From G963555815 sp965249615 [NCBI: bacterium] (lineage in GTDB: Bacteria > UBA8248 > JACPRG01), in contig CBDFMI010000006.1 of assembly GCA_965249615.1 (NCBI GenBank), positions 806,001 through 870,000 on the forward strand: DNA of 64,000 bases, read 5' to 3'. Below, in pieces: positions 50,353 to 56,874 of the stretch. A program made the translations under genes and the position numbers. The notes beneath the pieces were generated by a model that searched no databases, had not been told where the DNA came from, and worked only from the letters and a program-made list of their open reading frames with translations. Every line of letters starts with the position of its first letter. The first letter of the stretch is position 1.

Positions 50353-51735
50353 TTAGCTTCGCAGCCCTTCCGCTTTTAGCAGTGCCGCGAACTCTTCCTG
50401 CGACCGTGCGCCCTTCATGGAGTTGCAGGCAGCGCACAGCAGTTGCAGGTTGTCAATGTGATCGCTTCCGCCCTTCGATTGCGGGACAATGTGATCCACC
50501 GTCATGTTGCGAAATGGGAACATGATGCGGCAGCCCGCACACTGGCCCTCTAGTCGGCCGTAGAGCGTGTGCTTGTGCGTCCGGCAGTTGGGCAGTTCAC
50601 CGAGGTCCGTACGGCGTGGAATGTCCGTGCGGTGATGCACGTCGTAGAACAGGCCCATCTCCTTTTGCAGGCGGGACTTCACCAGCTTCGCGGCCAGCGG
50701 CGATAGATCGATGCCCACCCATTGGCGTTGTAAGCGTTCAGCCGCGACACAGGCCGTGGCGCAACCGGCGAAGGGATCGAGCACGATATCGCCTTCGTTG
50801 GAACTGGCCTTGATGATGCGGTCCAAGAGGGCGAGGGGCTTCTGCGTGGGATAGCCTATGGTCTCGTTTCCGCTTGCCGGTGGAATATCTGTCCAAACGT
50901 CACTTAAAGGACGCCCACGTTGTTCGTCCAAGTACCGTTTGTAGCGAGGCGTCCTGCCAGGTGCGGTTTGCACGACGAGCCCCTGTTTGTGGGCTCCTTC
51001 CATGCGTTCTTTCGTCCATCGCCAGACTTCCGTCACGCCCAAAAATTCGTAAGTGAGATTCGGACGATTCTTATTCGGGTTAAGTAGGCTCGTTAACTGA
51101 TATCGTCGACCGTCAGAGTCTCGCCTGGAGTACTGCTTCCGCGTCTTTTCGTCCAAGTTGCTTTCGTCATAAGGAACAAAAACTGCGTCGGGATTCCATG
51201 TTGCTTGTTCCGACCCCTGGTAGGCGATAAGCAAATCATGGCTTGTGGGCAATTTCCGTGTCATGAGTCCTTTGGGCAGTGTGCGCTCCCACACGATTTC
51301 GTTGCGAAAGTTCGCCGCTCCAAAGATCGTGTCCATGAGCGTCTTTAGGTAATGGCTCGCTGTTGGGTCGCAGTGCAGATAGATCGAGCCGGTGTCCTTC
51401 AGAAGCCTTCGCATTTCCATGAGCCGCACGGCCATCATGATCAGGTACGATTTCATGCCTTTGCCGTGGGCCAATCCCGCCGTGTCCACAATTGCATAGA
51501 GCGCCGGATCGCGGTCGGCAATTTCGCCGTGCCACGCCTCGTCTACGTCGCTTAAGGCCCAAGTGTCCTTAAAGGCCGCGCCCGCCGCTTCAGAACCGAT
51601 AGGCGCGGCGTAATCGCGATTGGAATTGAATGGCGGGTCAAGATAGATCAGATCGACCGTTTCGGAATTCATGCCACGCATGATGTCGAGATTGTCGCCC
51701 GTCCAGAGCGTGCGGCTCGACCAGTTGGGCGGCAT
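50353..51735 (-). CDS. DNA methyltransferase (N4/N6, beta class) fused to HNH nuclease
   Basis: Modifies adenine N6 or cytosine N4 in phage or host DNA. From ATG 51735 it has 460 residues: motif IV DPPF (about residues 33-36), the central target domain, motif X/I region DPFAGCATACVAAERLQRQW near 320, and from about residue 397 a complete HNH zinc-finger nuclease (CAGC, TVDHIVPQSKGG, CAACN). MTase first with motif IV before motif I marks the beta class. The HNH end is duplicated at 25.3 kb. A fused nuclease could give a one-gene restriction-modification activity; that is inference. Confidence 0.85.
   Translation of the reverse strand: MPPNWSSRTLWTGDNLDIMRGMNSETVDLIYLDPPFNSNRDYAAPIGSEAAGAAFKDTWALSDVDEAWHGEIADRDPALYAIVDTAGLAHGKGMKSYLIMMAVRLMEMRRLLKDTGSIYLHCDPTASHYLKTLMDTIFGAANFRNEIVWERTLPKGLMTRKLPTSHDLLIAYQGSEQATWNPDAVFVPYDESNLDEKTRKQYSRRDSDGRRYQLTSLLNPNKNRPNLTYEFLGVTEVWRWTKERMEGAHKQGLVVQTAPGRTPRYKRYLDEQRGRPLSDVWTDIPPASGNETIGYPTQKPLALLDRIIKASSNEGDIVLDPFAGCATACVAAERLQRQWVGIDLSPLAAKLVKSRLQKEMGLFYDVHHRTDIPRRTDLGELPNCRTHKHTLYGRLEGQCAGCRIMFPFRNMTVDHIVPQSKGGSDHIDNLQLLCAACNSMKGARSQEEFAALLKAEGLRS
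50372..50543. repeat. HNH repeat, copy 2 (inside methyltransferase gene)
   Basis: Matches 25276-25447 with two mismatches. Boundaries fall close to the ends of the HNH-coding segment, so a nuclease domain module has been copied. Confidence 0.9.
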
Positions 51736-51737
51736 GG

Positions 51738-51983
51738 CTAGTCGTCCAAGGGGAGTGGAACATTCTCGCCGAACTTCGGGAATGCGCGCTGAAGGTTGCG
51801 CTTGAAACTGTCCCAATTTGCCGCCGCCCGCATAAGGGCTGTCACGGCGGCGAGATGCTCTTTAAGCTTTGGATGGTAAATATCGTTGCCGTAGATTTCA
51901 TTGGATTCTCGGGCGGGGGTCGATGGTGTCGGGAAGACAAAAATATTTTCCTCCCCACACAATCGGAGCTTCCCCTTTCTCAT
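51738..51983 (-). CDS. Small protein paired with the methyltransferase
   Basis: The last 55 residues (NEIYGNDIYHPKLKEHLAAV, AAANWDSFKRNLQRAFPKFG) read like a real helical protein and end three bases before the methyltransferase start. The N-terminus is unclear: ATG 51983 lies inside the upstream membrane-protein gene and lacks a ribosome site, so the gene may have lost its original start when the cassette was inserted. Function unknown. Confidence 0.5.
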   Translation of the reverse strand: MRKGKLRLCGEENIFVFPTPSTPARESNEIYGNDIYHPKLKEHLAAVTALMRAAANWDSFKRNLQRAFPKFGENVPLPLDD

Positions 51984-52212
51984 GTTTTCTTGACATAAAA
52001 ACATTTCCGCGCAGATGTATAAGATTCGGATCTTGAACCATATCTGCATGGATTTCCGCCGCGAAATTATCGCAATCGCGTTTGCTTTCGAATTCAAATG
52101 CTTCCCATATGTCTTTAGTATTGGTGGGAGGTGTCCGAAACTCTAGCCCTACCCAAAGTGTCCATGAGAAAACCAAGAAAGAGGATAGGATTGTAGCCAT
52201 TCCTCTCATCAT
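51898..52212 (-). CDS. Small secreted/anchored protein (accessory cargo)
   Basis: A 104-residue protein beginning at ATG 52212 directly on the stop of the repressor-tail frame (…WWWGKQA, ATGA overlap). It has an N-terminal hydrophobic helix (MATILSSFLVFSWTLWVGL) acting as signal or anchor, then a polar domain with three cysteines or so (KRDCDNFAAEI, GGKYFCLPD). Same layout as the gene after scar copy 1. Function unknown; an envelope role is inferred. Confidence 0.6.
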   Translation of the reverse strand: MMRGMATILSSFLVFSWTLWVGLEFRTPPTNTKDIWEAFEFESKRDCDNFAAEIHADMVQDPNLIHLRGNVFMSRKHEKGEAPIVWGGKYFCLPDTIDPRPRIQ

Positions 52213-52224
52213 GCCTGCTTCCCC

Positions 52225-52537
52225 CACCACCAGTCTACCCGGAACAGCTGGATTGGTTCTCCGGCCTCAATCAGCGCAACGTTCTCCCCGTCCACATGAC
52301 CTGCCCGATCACTTGGGCATCCCTCGGCAAGGCCGTAGGCTTGTATTCTGGGTTGTCGCTGACGAGCTGCCATTCTCGACGGGATCTGGCAGCCCGCTTA
52401 ACGAGTACGCCGTCTTCCACCCGCACCACGAAGACGCGGTTGCGCTTAAGGTCGGTGCGCTGGTGATCCACTAAAATCACCCCGCCAGAACTAGAAGTGC
52501 TAGAAGAAAAAAGAGCACGATCGCTAGCGATGTTATT
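52225..52537. repeat. Repressor-tail scar, copy 2
   Basis: Second copy of the 313-base block described at 47088-47400, same orientation, 5.1 kb apart. The innermost 60 bases on its left also match the 3' end of the intact repressor gene at 52978-53040. Confidence 0.9.
52271..52480 (-). pseudogene. S24 peptidase (repressor C-terminal) fragment, copy 2
   Basis: 70 codons from GTG 52480, reading ILVDHQRTDLKRNRVFVVRV, EDGVLVKRAARSRREW and VIGQVMWTGRTLR. It has the lysine but not the serine of the S24 catalytic pair. The GTG overlaps the stop of the hydrophobic micropeptide frame, as in copy 1. The reading frame has been kept intact in both copies although the DNA differs by about 7%, which may mean selection. 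Confidence 0.7.
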
Positions 52538-52553
52538 TCAATTATCCCCCTTT

Positions 52554-52958
52554 CTAGCGAAGGCCGCTACGCCTGCACAATTTTTTGAAGAGCACAACCT
52601 GATTGTTGTTACAGATCATTTCAACGATAGCTTTATTTTCGAATTCAGGCTGAGGGTGCACTCTGTTTACGGTCATTTTAATGCACACATCGACCCGGAA
52701 ATCGAATTCTTCACGCTGTGTGCTTACGAACGCCATCCTTTCAGAGGAACTGGCACTGAGCATTACCAGTTTCCCGCAAGTTTCGCCGACCGTATCCTGC
52801 ACTTCGTTAATCGGCCCTTGCCGTTGTGCCCACCCATCGAGCATCGAGAAATATTCTGATTCAAGCTCATCAGACAGACTCTCCTGTTCTGCTTGAGAGG
52901 ATGCGGTTAGAAACGGAATCAGGAAAAGACCTAGCAACAAAACGCCGGCCTTCAACAT
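52554..52958 (-). CDS. Secreted small protein downstream of the repressor
   Basis: A 134-residue protein from ATG 52958 with GGAGGAG six bases upstream and 14 bases from the repressor stop. A Sec signal (VLLLGLFLIPFLTASSQA) precedes a soluble domain with paired cysteines (GETCGKLV, VDVCIKMT, VEMICNNNQ, KKLCRR). Expressed with the repressor in a lysogen, it would act in the periplasm or outside. Function unknown. Confidence 0.65.
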   Translation of the reverse strand: MLKAGVLLLGLFLIPFLTASSQAEQESLSDELESEYFSMLDGWAQRQGPINEVQDTVGETCGKLVMLSASSSERMAFVSTQREEFDFRVDVCIKMTVNRVHPQPEFENKAIVEMICNNNQVVLFKKLCRRSGLR

Positions 52959-52971
52959 CTTAGCTCCTCCT

Positions 52972-53682
52972 CTATGCCTGCCTTCCCCACCACCAGTCCA
53001 CACGGAACAGCTGGATCGGTTCCCCCGCCTCGAGGTAGATCGGGTGATATTCAGGGTTGACGGACTCAAGGATGATGAAGTTCTTGGAGAGGTTTAGCCT
53101 CTTTACAACCATCCCACCTTCCACTATTTCTTCTTCCATCCAAGCCACCACAAACTTCCCCTTCAGCTCCCGGGGGTTCCCCTTCCATGGGCTGATCCCG
53201 ATGAGGTCTCCATCGTGGAATTGGGGAACCATACTGTTTCCCTTGACACGCAGACAGAACGCCCCCGGCTTGGCCCATCGGCGGTAGATGATGGCCAGCC
53301 CCTCGACGTCGTGAGGGTTGATGACCCGGGGTAGGCCAGCCGCCACCTCGTCCTGAAGGATTGGGATAGCCCGGTAAATGTCATGCTCCTTTTGGAGCTC
53401 CTTGGCCTCCCGCTCTGAGGTGACGATGTGGAGGACGGGTCCAGCCTTCTCTTGGCCATACCCGGCAACCTCTTCTTGAACCAGCACCCTCTGTTCATGC
53501 TCCATCTGCAGGGCCTTCTGAACCCGCCAGAGTGTGTCTTCAGGGACACCTCTTTGAAGCCATTTCCCCACAACATGCTCTGTGACTTCTCTCCCCAAGA
53601 TTTTAGTTAGACGCTTTGCGGCGTCTCGGTTCTTGCCACCACACTCGCTAATTATCTGATTTATAAGGGCCTGGCTATTCAT
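52972..53682 (-). CDS. Prophage repressor, CI/LexA-like with S24 peptidase domain
   Basis: Keeps the prophage silent. From ATG 53682 it has 236 residues: an N-terminal HTH domain (AAKRLTKILGREVTEHVVGKWL) and a C-terminal S24 domain. The autocleavage site is probably Ala115-Gly116 (DEVAAGLP), the catalytic pair Ser150 (VKGNSMVPQ) and Lys194 (GMVVKRL). RecA-stimulated self-cleavage would link induction to DNA damage. It is divergent from the Cro-like gene. I prefer ATG 53682 to the upstream ATG 53694, which would lie inside the promoter. Confidence 0.92.
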   Translation of the reverse strand: MNSQALINQIISECGGKNRDAAKRLTKILGREVTEHVVGKWLQRGVPEDTLWRVQKALQMEHEQRVLVQEEVAGYGQEKAGPVLHIVTSEREAKELQKEHDIYRAIPILQDEVAAGLPRVINPHDVEGLAIIYRRWAKPGAFCLRVKGNSMVPQFHDGDLIGISPWKGNPRELKGKFVVAWMEEEIVEGGMVVKRLNLSKNFIILESVNPEYHPIYLEAGEPIQLFRVDWWWGRQA

Positions 53683-53694
53683 CACAGAAAACAT

Positions 53695-53734
53695 AGAAAT
53701 ATGTCTTGACAGATGTCTATCAATTTAGTATCTT
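53695..53734. promoter_or_regulatory. Divergent lysis/lysogeny promoters and operator
   Basis: Rightward: TTGACA (53706-53711), 17 bases, TATCTT (53729-53734). Leftward: TTGATA (53723-53718) with a weak TATTTC (53701-53696). The shared middle has overlapping inverted half-sites TGTC-TT-GACA-GA-TGTC (53702-53717), a likely operator for repressor and Cro. Both messages would start almost at the start codons. Confidence 0.7.
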
Positions 53735-53742
53735 CTCTCTTC

Positions 53743-54030
53743 ATGAAGACTCTGACTGATATCTGGACCAAGACCCAGCCGTACAGGAAACCCGTTTCCC
53801 TCTGGAAAGTCAAGCGCCTGAAGGCTCGTCTGCGGAGGATTCCTGCGACCTATGGGGACGCGGCTCGGGAGTGCAAGCCCCCGGTGACCTACGACATGGT
53901 GTTCAAGGTCGTCAACGGACTCAGGACCTCCAAGAACGTGATGGATGCCATCTCCCGCCTGGAGGCGAAGCGGGCCAAGAAGGGGGCCCGAGAGGCGCGG
54001 GAGCGGGTGTTGAAGGGGGAGAGAAAATGA
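53743..54030 (+). CDS. Cro-like regulator
   Basis: A 95-residue basic protein divergent from the repressor. The middle RIPATYGDAARECKPPVTYDMVFKVVNG has a helix-turn-helix look, and the position is that of cro. The start is ATG 53743, eight bases after the -10, implying a leaderless message; an upstream ATG at 53713 lies within the promoter. The C-terminus EARERVLKGER recurs in two later genes. Function by analogy: early shut-off of repressor synthesis. Confidence 0.65.
   Translation: MKTLTDIWTKTQPYRKPVSLWKVKRLKARLRRIPATYGDAARECKPPVTYDMVFKVVNGLRTSKNVMDAISRLEAKRAKKGAREARERVLKGERK
53992..54019. repeat. Gene-end boundary repeat, copy 1
   Basis: A GAGGCGCGGGAGCGGGTG-type block encoding EARERVL at the end of the Cro-like gene; related copies end the genes at 54624-54650 and 55512-55541. 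The genes are otherwise unrelated, so this is likely a recombination boundary. Confidence 0.65.
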
Positions 54031-54040
54031 GCAAGCACAC

Positions 54041-54128
54041 GCCGGGGTGGCGGAACGGTATACGCAGCGGACTTAAAATCCCCCGGGGGGCGACCCCCGT
54101 GTGGGTTCGACTCCCACCCCCGGCACCA
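54041..54128 (+). tRNA. tRNA-Leu(UAA), prophage-encoded
   Basis: 88 bases including CCA fold as a leucine tRNA with a long variable arm; the anticodon TAA is at 54074-54076. It differs from the host tRNA-Leu(CAA) at 61.6 kb at only about eight positions. One of these puts a C-C mismatch in the anticodon stem (28-42 type position), so activity may be reduced. It begins 11 bases after the Cro-like gene and would be transcribed with early genes. Confidence 0.9.
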
Positions 54129-54164
54129 TAATTCAATGGGCCGGACAAACAAGCGATTGCAGGC

Positions 54165-54413
54165 GTGGCTGCCGTCAAACCCAACAATGGCCCCATGTAT
54201 GAGGGCGGCGGGTTCTCCCAAGCGACTATAGACACATTGGAAGACAACGCCCGCCTGATAGCCGCCGCGCCTGAGATGTTGGAGGCGCTGGAAAGGGTCG
54301 TGCGCGAACTGGATTGGGAGGGTGGCGAGACGGGCGGTTTCGTGGTCCCCGACGACAACTGGTTGGCTCAAGCCCGCGTCGCCATTGCCAAGGCGAGGGG
54401 CGCAGGAGACTAG
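54165..54413 (+). CDS. Small phage protein (NARLIAAAPE type)
   Basis: An 82-residue helical protein containing DTLEDNARLIAAAPEMLEALERVV, a short motif seen in many phage hypothetical proteins from early regions. GGCGGCGGG precedes an uncertain start; ATG 54195 (MYEGGGF) is an alternative, and the open frame begins with a non-ATG codon. Function unknown. Confidence 0.55.
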   Translation: MAAVKPNNGPMYEGGGFSQATIDTLEDNARLIAAAPEMLEALERVVRELDWEGGETGGFVVPDDNWLAQARVAIAKARGAGD

Positions 54414-54443
54414 GGAGCGGATAGTAGCAGGGAAGAAGGCGAC

Positions 54444-54662
54444 ATGAGATACGTGGAAACGGTCGGCACCTTGGCAAGCGCACCGATCATCATTCAGGGC
54501 GTTCTTGACGACGCCGGCGAGGTTGAGGCCGTCCGCGTCATGGGATTGGACGGCACGCCCGACTCTTGGGCATACAGCGACAAGCAAACGGTTCAATTCG
54601 CGGCCCTCTTGAAGGCGGCCCAGGAGGCTAGGGAGCGGGTGTTGAAGGAGGGGCTGGCGTGA
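54444..54662 (+). CDS. Small early phage protein
   Basis: A 72-residue protein (RYVETVGTLASAPIIIQGVLDD) with GGAAGAAGG before ATG 54444. It ends in the shared EARERVLKE sequence. No family recognised. It converges on the DUF4145 gene with two bases between stops. Confidence 0.55.
   Translation: MRYVETVGTLASAPIIIQGVLDDAGEVEAVRVMGLDGTPDSWAYSDKQTVQFAALLKAAQEARERVLKEGLA
54624..54650. repeat. Gene-end boundary repeat, copy 2
   Basis: GAGGCTAGGGAGCGGGTGTT and following bases, encoding EARERVLK at the end of the 54444 gene. Only two or three bases differ from copy 1. Confidence 0.65.
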
Positions 54663-54664
54663 GA

Positions 54665-55321
54665 CTACGAAGCGTCAGTCTTCCGACGGGCCTTCTCGAC
54701 GCGGGCTGGCAGCGTGAAGGCGTAGAGCAGGAACAACTCCGTAAAGCTCTGCATCTGCCTTGCCGTTGGCTCATCGACCGGATCGGCGTCATGCACCGCG
54801 AAATTCCTGTCCAAGCGGATGAGATGCGCCCATTCCCGCATAGCCGGGGTGAGCAGTTGGAGATCGGCCAGGCTATCGATCCGCTTCTCCAGGCGCAGCC
54901 TGGCAAATTCTGCTTGGTCGGGCGGCGCGAGTTGCATTGTGGCTTGCTCCAAGACGCGGCCCAACATCATGCCCGCGCTCGTGAATTTCTGGCGGCGCAA
55001 GCTGTCCATCGCCTCCTTGTAATCCTGCGCAATGTCCTCAGGCACGTGCTCGGGCGCATCGACCGGCTGCGGCTTTGGATAAACATCAATCAGATCGAAT
55101 TCCTCATCTCGCGGGTCTCCGGAGCAACCGCCCGGGCTCCGTCCTCCCACTTGGAGATTCCTGAGCCTGACCACAACACCTTTTTGACACTTGCGGCATA
55201 CGAACAATGTGTTCCAGGTTTCAGTTCCCGTATTAGGGTTACGTTCTACATGCTCGCCGGCAAACGTAAAGCCCATGCGCTCGGCATCGCAGTGCGGACA
55301 GGTTAGGACCAATTCAGCCAT
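54665..55321 (-). CDS. DUF4145-domain protein
   Basis: A 218-residue protein running against its neighbours. The N-terminus has a zinc-ribbon pair (LTCPHCDAE and FVCRKCQKG). The C-terminal half (SAGMMLGRVLEQATMQLA, LAPPDQ, AHLIRLDRNFAVHDADP) matches DUF4145, a helical domain often found with restriction and anti-phage nucleases. It may be a prophage-borne defence factor expressed in the lysogen. Its ATG overlaps that of the divergent gene in a shared CATG. Function is inferred only. Confidence 0.75.
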   Translation of the reverse strand: MAELVLTCPHCDAERMGFTFAGEHVERNPNTGTETWNTLFVCRKCQKGVVVRLRNLQVGGRSPGGCSGDPRDEEFDLIDVYPKPQPVDAPEHVPEDIAQDYKEAMDSLRRQKFTSAGMMLGRVLEQATMQLAPPDQAEFARLRLEKRIDSLADLQLLTPAMREWAHLIRLDRNFAVHDADPVDEPTARQMQSFTELFLLYAFTLPARVEKARRKTDAS

Positions 55322-55553
55322 GTCAAATCTTCCTCTTTACATCAAAGAAATCGGCAAGACGCTGGCCCCGGAATACGGGCCGGAGACACCCAGCGTGGCC
55401 GTGGATCGCTTGCTCAAATGCTACCTGAAACTCGGCCAGGAAGATAGGCCAGCCTTCGTCGCGGCCCTGATCGGCGAGGTGGTGACGCTCAAGGTGATCC
55501 GCTGCATAGAGGAGGCGCGAGAGCGGGTATTAACAGGAAAGGAGAGGGGATGA
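55320..55553 (+). CDS. Small early phage protein
   Basis: A 77-residue helical protein (VAVDRLLKCYLKLGQEDRPAFVAALIGEVV) starting at ATG 55320, within the start codon of the DUF4145 gene on the other strand. It ends with EARERVLTGK, the third copy of the boundary sequence, and overlaps the next gene by four bases. Function unknown. Confidence 0.55.
   Translation: MSNLPLYIKEIGKTLAPEYGPETPSVAVDRLLKCYLKLGQEDRPAFVAALIGEVVTLKVIRCIEEARERVLTGKERG
55512..55541. repeat. Gene-end boundary repeat, copy 3
   Basis: GAGGCGCGAGAGCGGGTATT and following bases, encoding EARERVL. More diverged at its 3' side than copies 1 and 2. Confidence 0.6.
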
Positions 55554-55903
55554 GCGAGAGGCACAGGGCGGCCATGGTGCTTCACGCACATCTGGGACGG
55601 GAAAGGGCCATTTCTGCGTCCAACCTGTCGGAACTCCTCGGGCTCCCGGAGAGGAGGACCCGGGAGCTGGTGGCGAGCCTCATCAACGAACACGGCGTTC
55701 CCGTGGGGTCGTCGACCGAGAAGCCACCTGGCTATTACATCATCGTCGATCCGAAAGAGCTGGACGCTGTCTGTGCGTCCCTCAAGAGCCGGGCCCTCAA
55801 AATCCTCCTCAGACTATCCCGCCTCCAGAAGGCGTCTCTCGAAAAGGTTCTGGGTCAGCTCTCGCTGGAACACGCCAAGCAGTCAGGAAACGGTGGATCG
55901 TAA
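55550..55903 (+). CDS. Winged-helix-type regulator or replication accessory
   Basis: A 117-residue protein with a winged-HTH pattern (AISASNLSELLGLPERRTRELVASLINEHGVPVGSS, PPGYYIIVD) and a C-terminal helix. Such small wHTH proteins occur in phage early regions as regulators or replication factors. AAAGGAGAGGGG precedes the ATG. The 140 bases after it hold only very short frames. Confidence 0.6.
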   Translation: MSERHRAAMVLHAHLGRERAISASNLSELLGLPERRTRELVASLINEHGVPVGSSTEKPPGYYIIVDPKELDAVCASLKSRALKILLRLSRLQKASLEKVLGQLSLEHAKQSGNGGS

Positions 55904-56043
55904 TGCCCGGGTTCGCCGAAGAGTGAGCGGCATGGAGCATGGAAGGTAGGACAGGCTGGCCGATGCCTGACATGGCTCTGGGGCTTGAGGGCACAGAGTC
56001 CCCCGAAGGCCCCGCCCGGGCAGAAACTTAGGAGGCGAAATCC

Positions 56044-56874
56044 ATGAGTGAAGAGACCCAGGCAGAGGGAACAAGGGTAGAGGTTTTAGATCCAGAGGCC
56101 CACCCCCAAGGAGATTTCGAGCCGCCACAGGTGGTTGAGAGCGGCCCCCCGATTTCCGAATTCCTGACCCCCCACAAGTTGGACGAATTCGAGAAGACCG
56201 TCGAGCTTTTCAAGAGGTTCACCGTCTCCTGCTACAAATACACGCGGCCAACCCATTGGATTAAACAGGGCAAAAAGTATTGTCTTCAAGGTCCAGGGGC
56301 CGAAGCCCTGATGAACCCCCTGGGAATCTCATACGAACCCCCCGAATTTGTCCGCCAAGACGGCGAGGACGAAGACGGCAAATCCTTCTACATCATTTGG
56401 TGTTATGGGAGCGTGGCGTCCAGGGCCCTCGGGCGACACGGCTACTACATCGGGTCCTGTGACAGCCGGGATCAGTTCTTCAGCGCACGACCGGGATGGA
56501 ACCCTGGAACCGGGGAGCCCGACGTCAAGAAATCGGCCATGACGAATTGGTGTGTCAACGCCGTCTCCCGCCTCGCAGGAATTCGGGACCCTGACCCTGA
56601 GACGTTGAAGGCGGCCGGGATAGACCTCGCCGCCATCCCCGCGCCCGACTACTCAGGCAGGAAAACCCCCGAGGACGACACAAGGATCATCAGCGACGCC
56701 CAGAGAAAGAGGCTGTGGGCGATAGCCAAGAGGGCGGGGGTTTCCGAAGAGTCCCTCAAGAGATTCCTTTCCGACAACTACAACCTTCAGGACACAAAAA
56801 AGATTCTTCGCAAGGACTACAACGCCATCTGTGACGAAGTGGAGAAGGGCCTGAAGAATGAGCCAGCTGACTGA
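56044..56874 (+). CDS. Putative single-strand annealing/recombination protein
   Basis: A 276-residue protein directly coupled (17-base overlap) to a Cas4-like nuclease gene. The central part (LFKRFTVSCYKYTRPTHWI, QGPGAEALMNPLGI, YIIWCYGSVASRALGR, VKKSAMTNWCVNAVSRL) has the look of phage annealases that act on exonuclease products, and the end has a helix-hairpin-like block (SDAQRKRLWAIAKRAGVSEESLKRFL). The assignment rests on pairing with the nuclease and general pattern, not a definite motif. AGGAGG precedes the ATG. Confidence 0.5.
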   Translation: MSEETQAEGTRVEVLDPEAHPQGDFEPPQVVESGPPISEFLTPHKLDEFEKTVELFKRFTVSCYKYTRPTHWIKQGKKYCLQGPGAEALMNPLGISYEPPEFVRQDGEDEDGKSFYIIWCYGSVASRALGRHGYYIGSCDSRDQFFSARPGWNPGTGEPDVKKSAMTNWCVNAVSRLAGIRDPDPETLKAAGIDLAAIPAPDYSGRKTPEDDTRIISDAQRKRLWAIAKRAGVSEESLKRFLSDNYNLQDTKKILRKDYNAICDEVEKGLKNEPAD

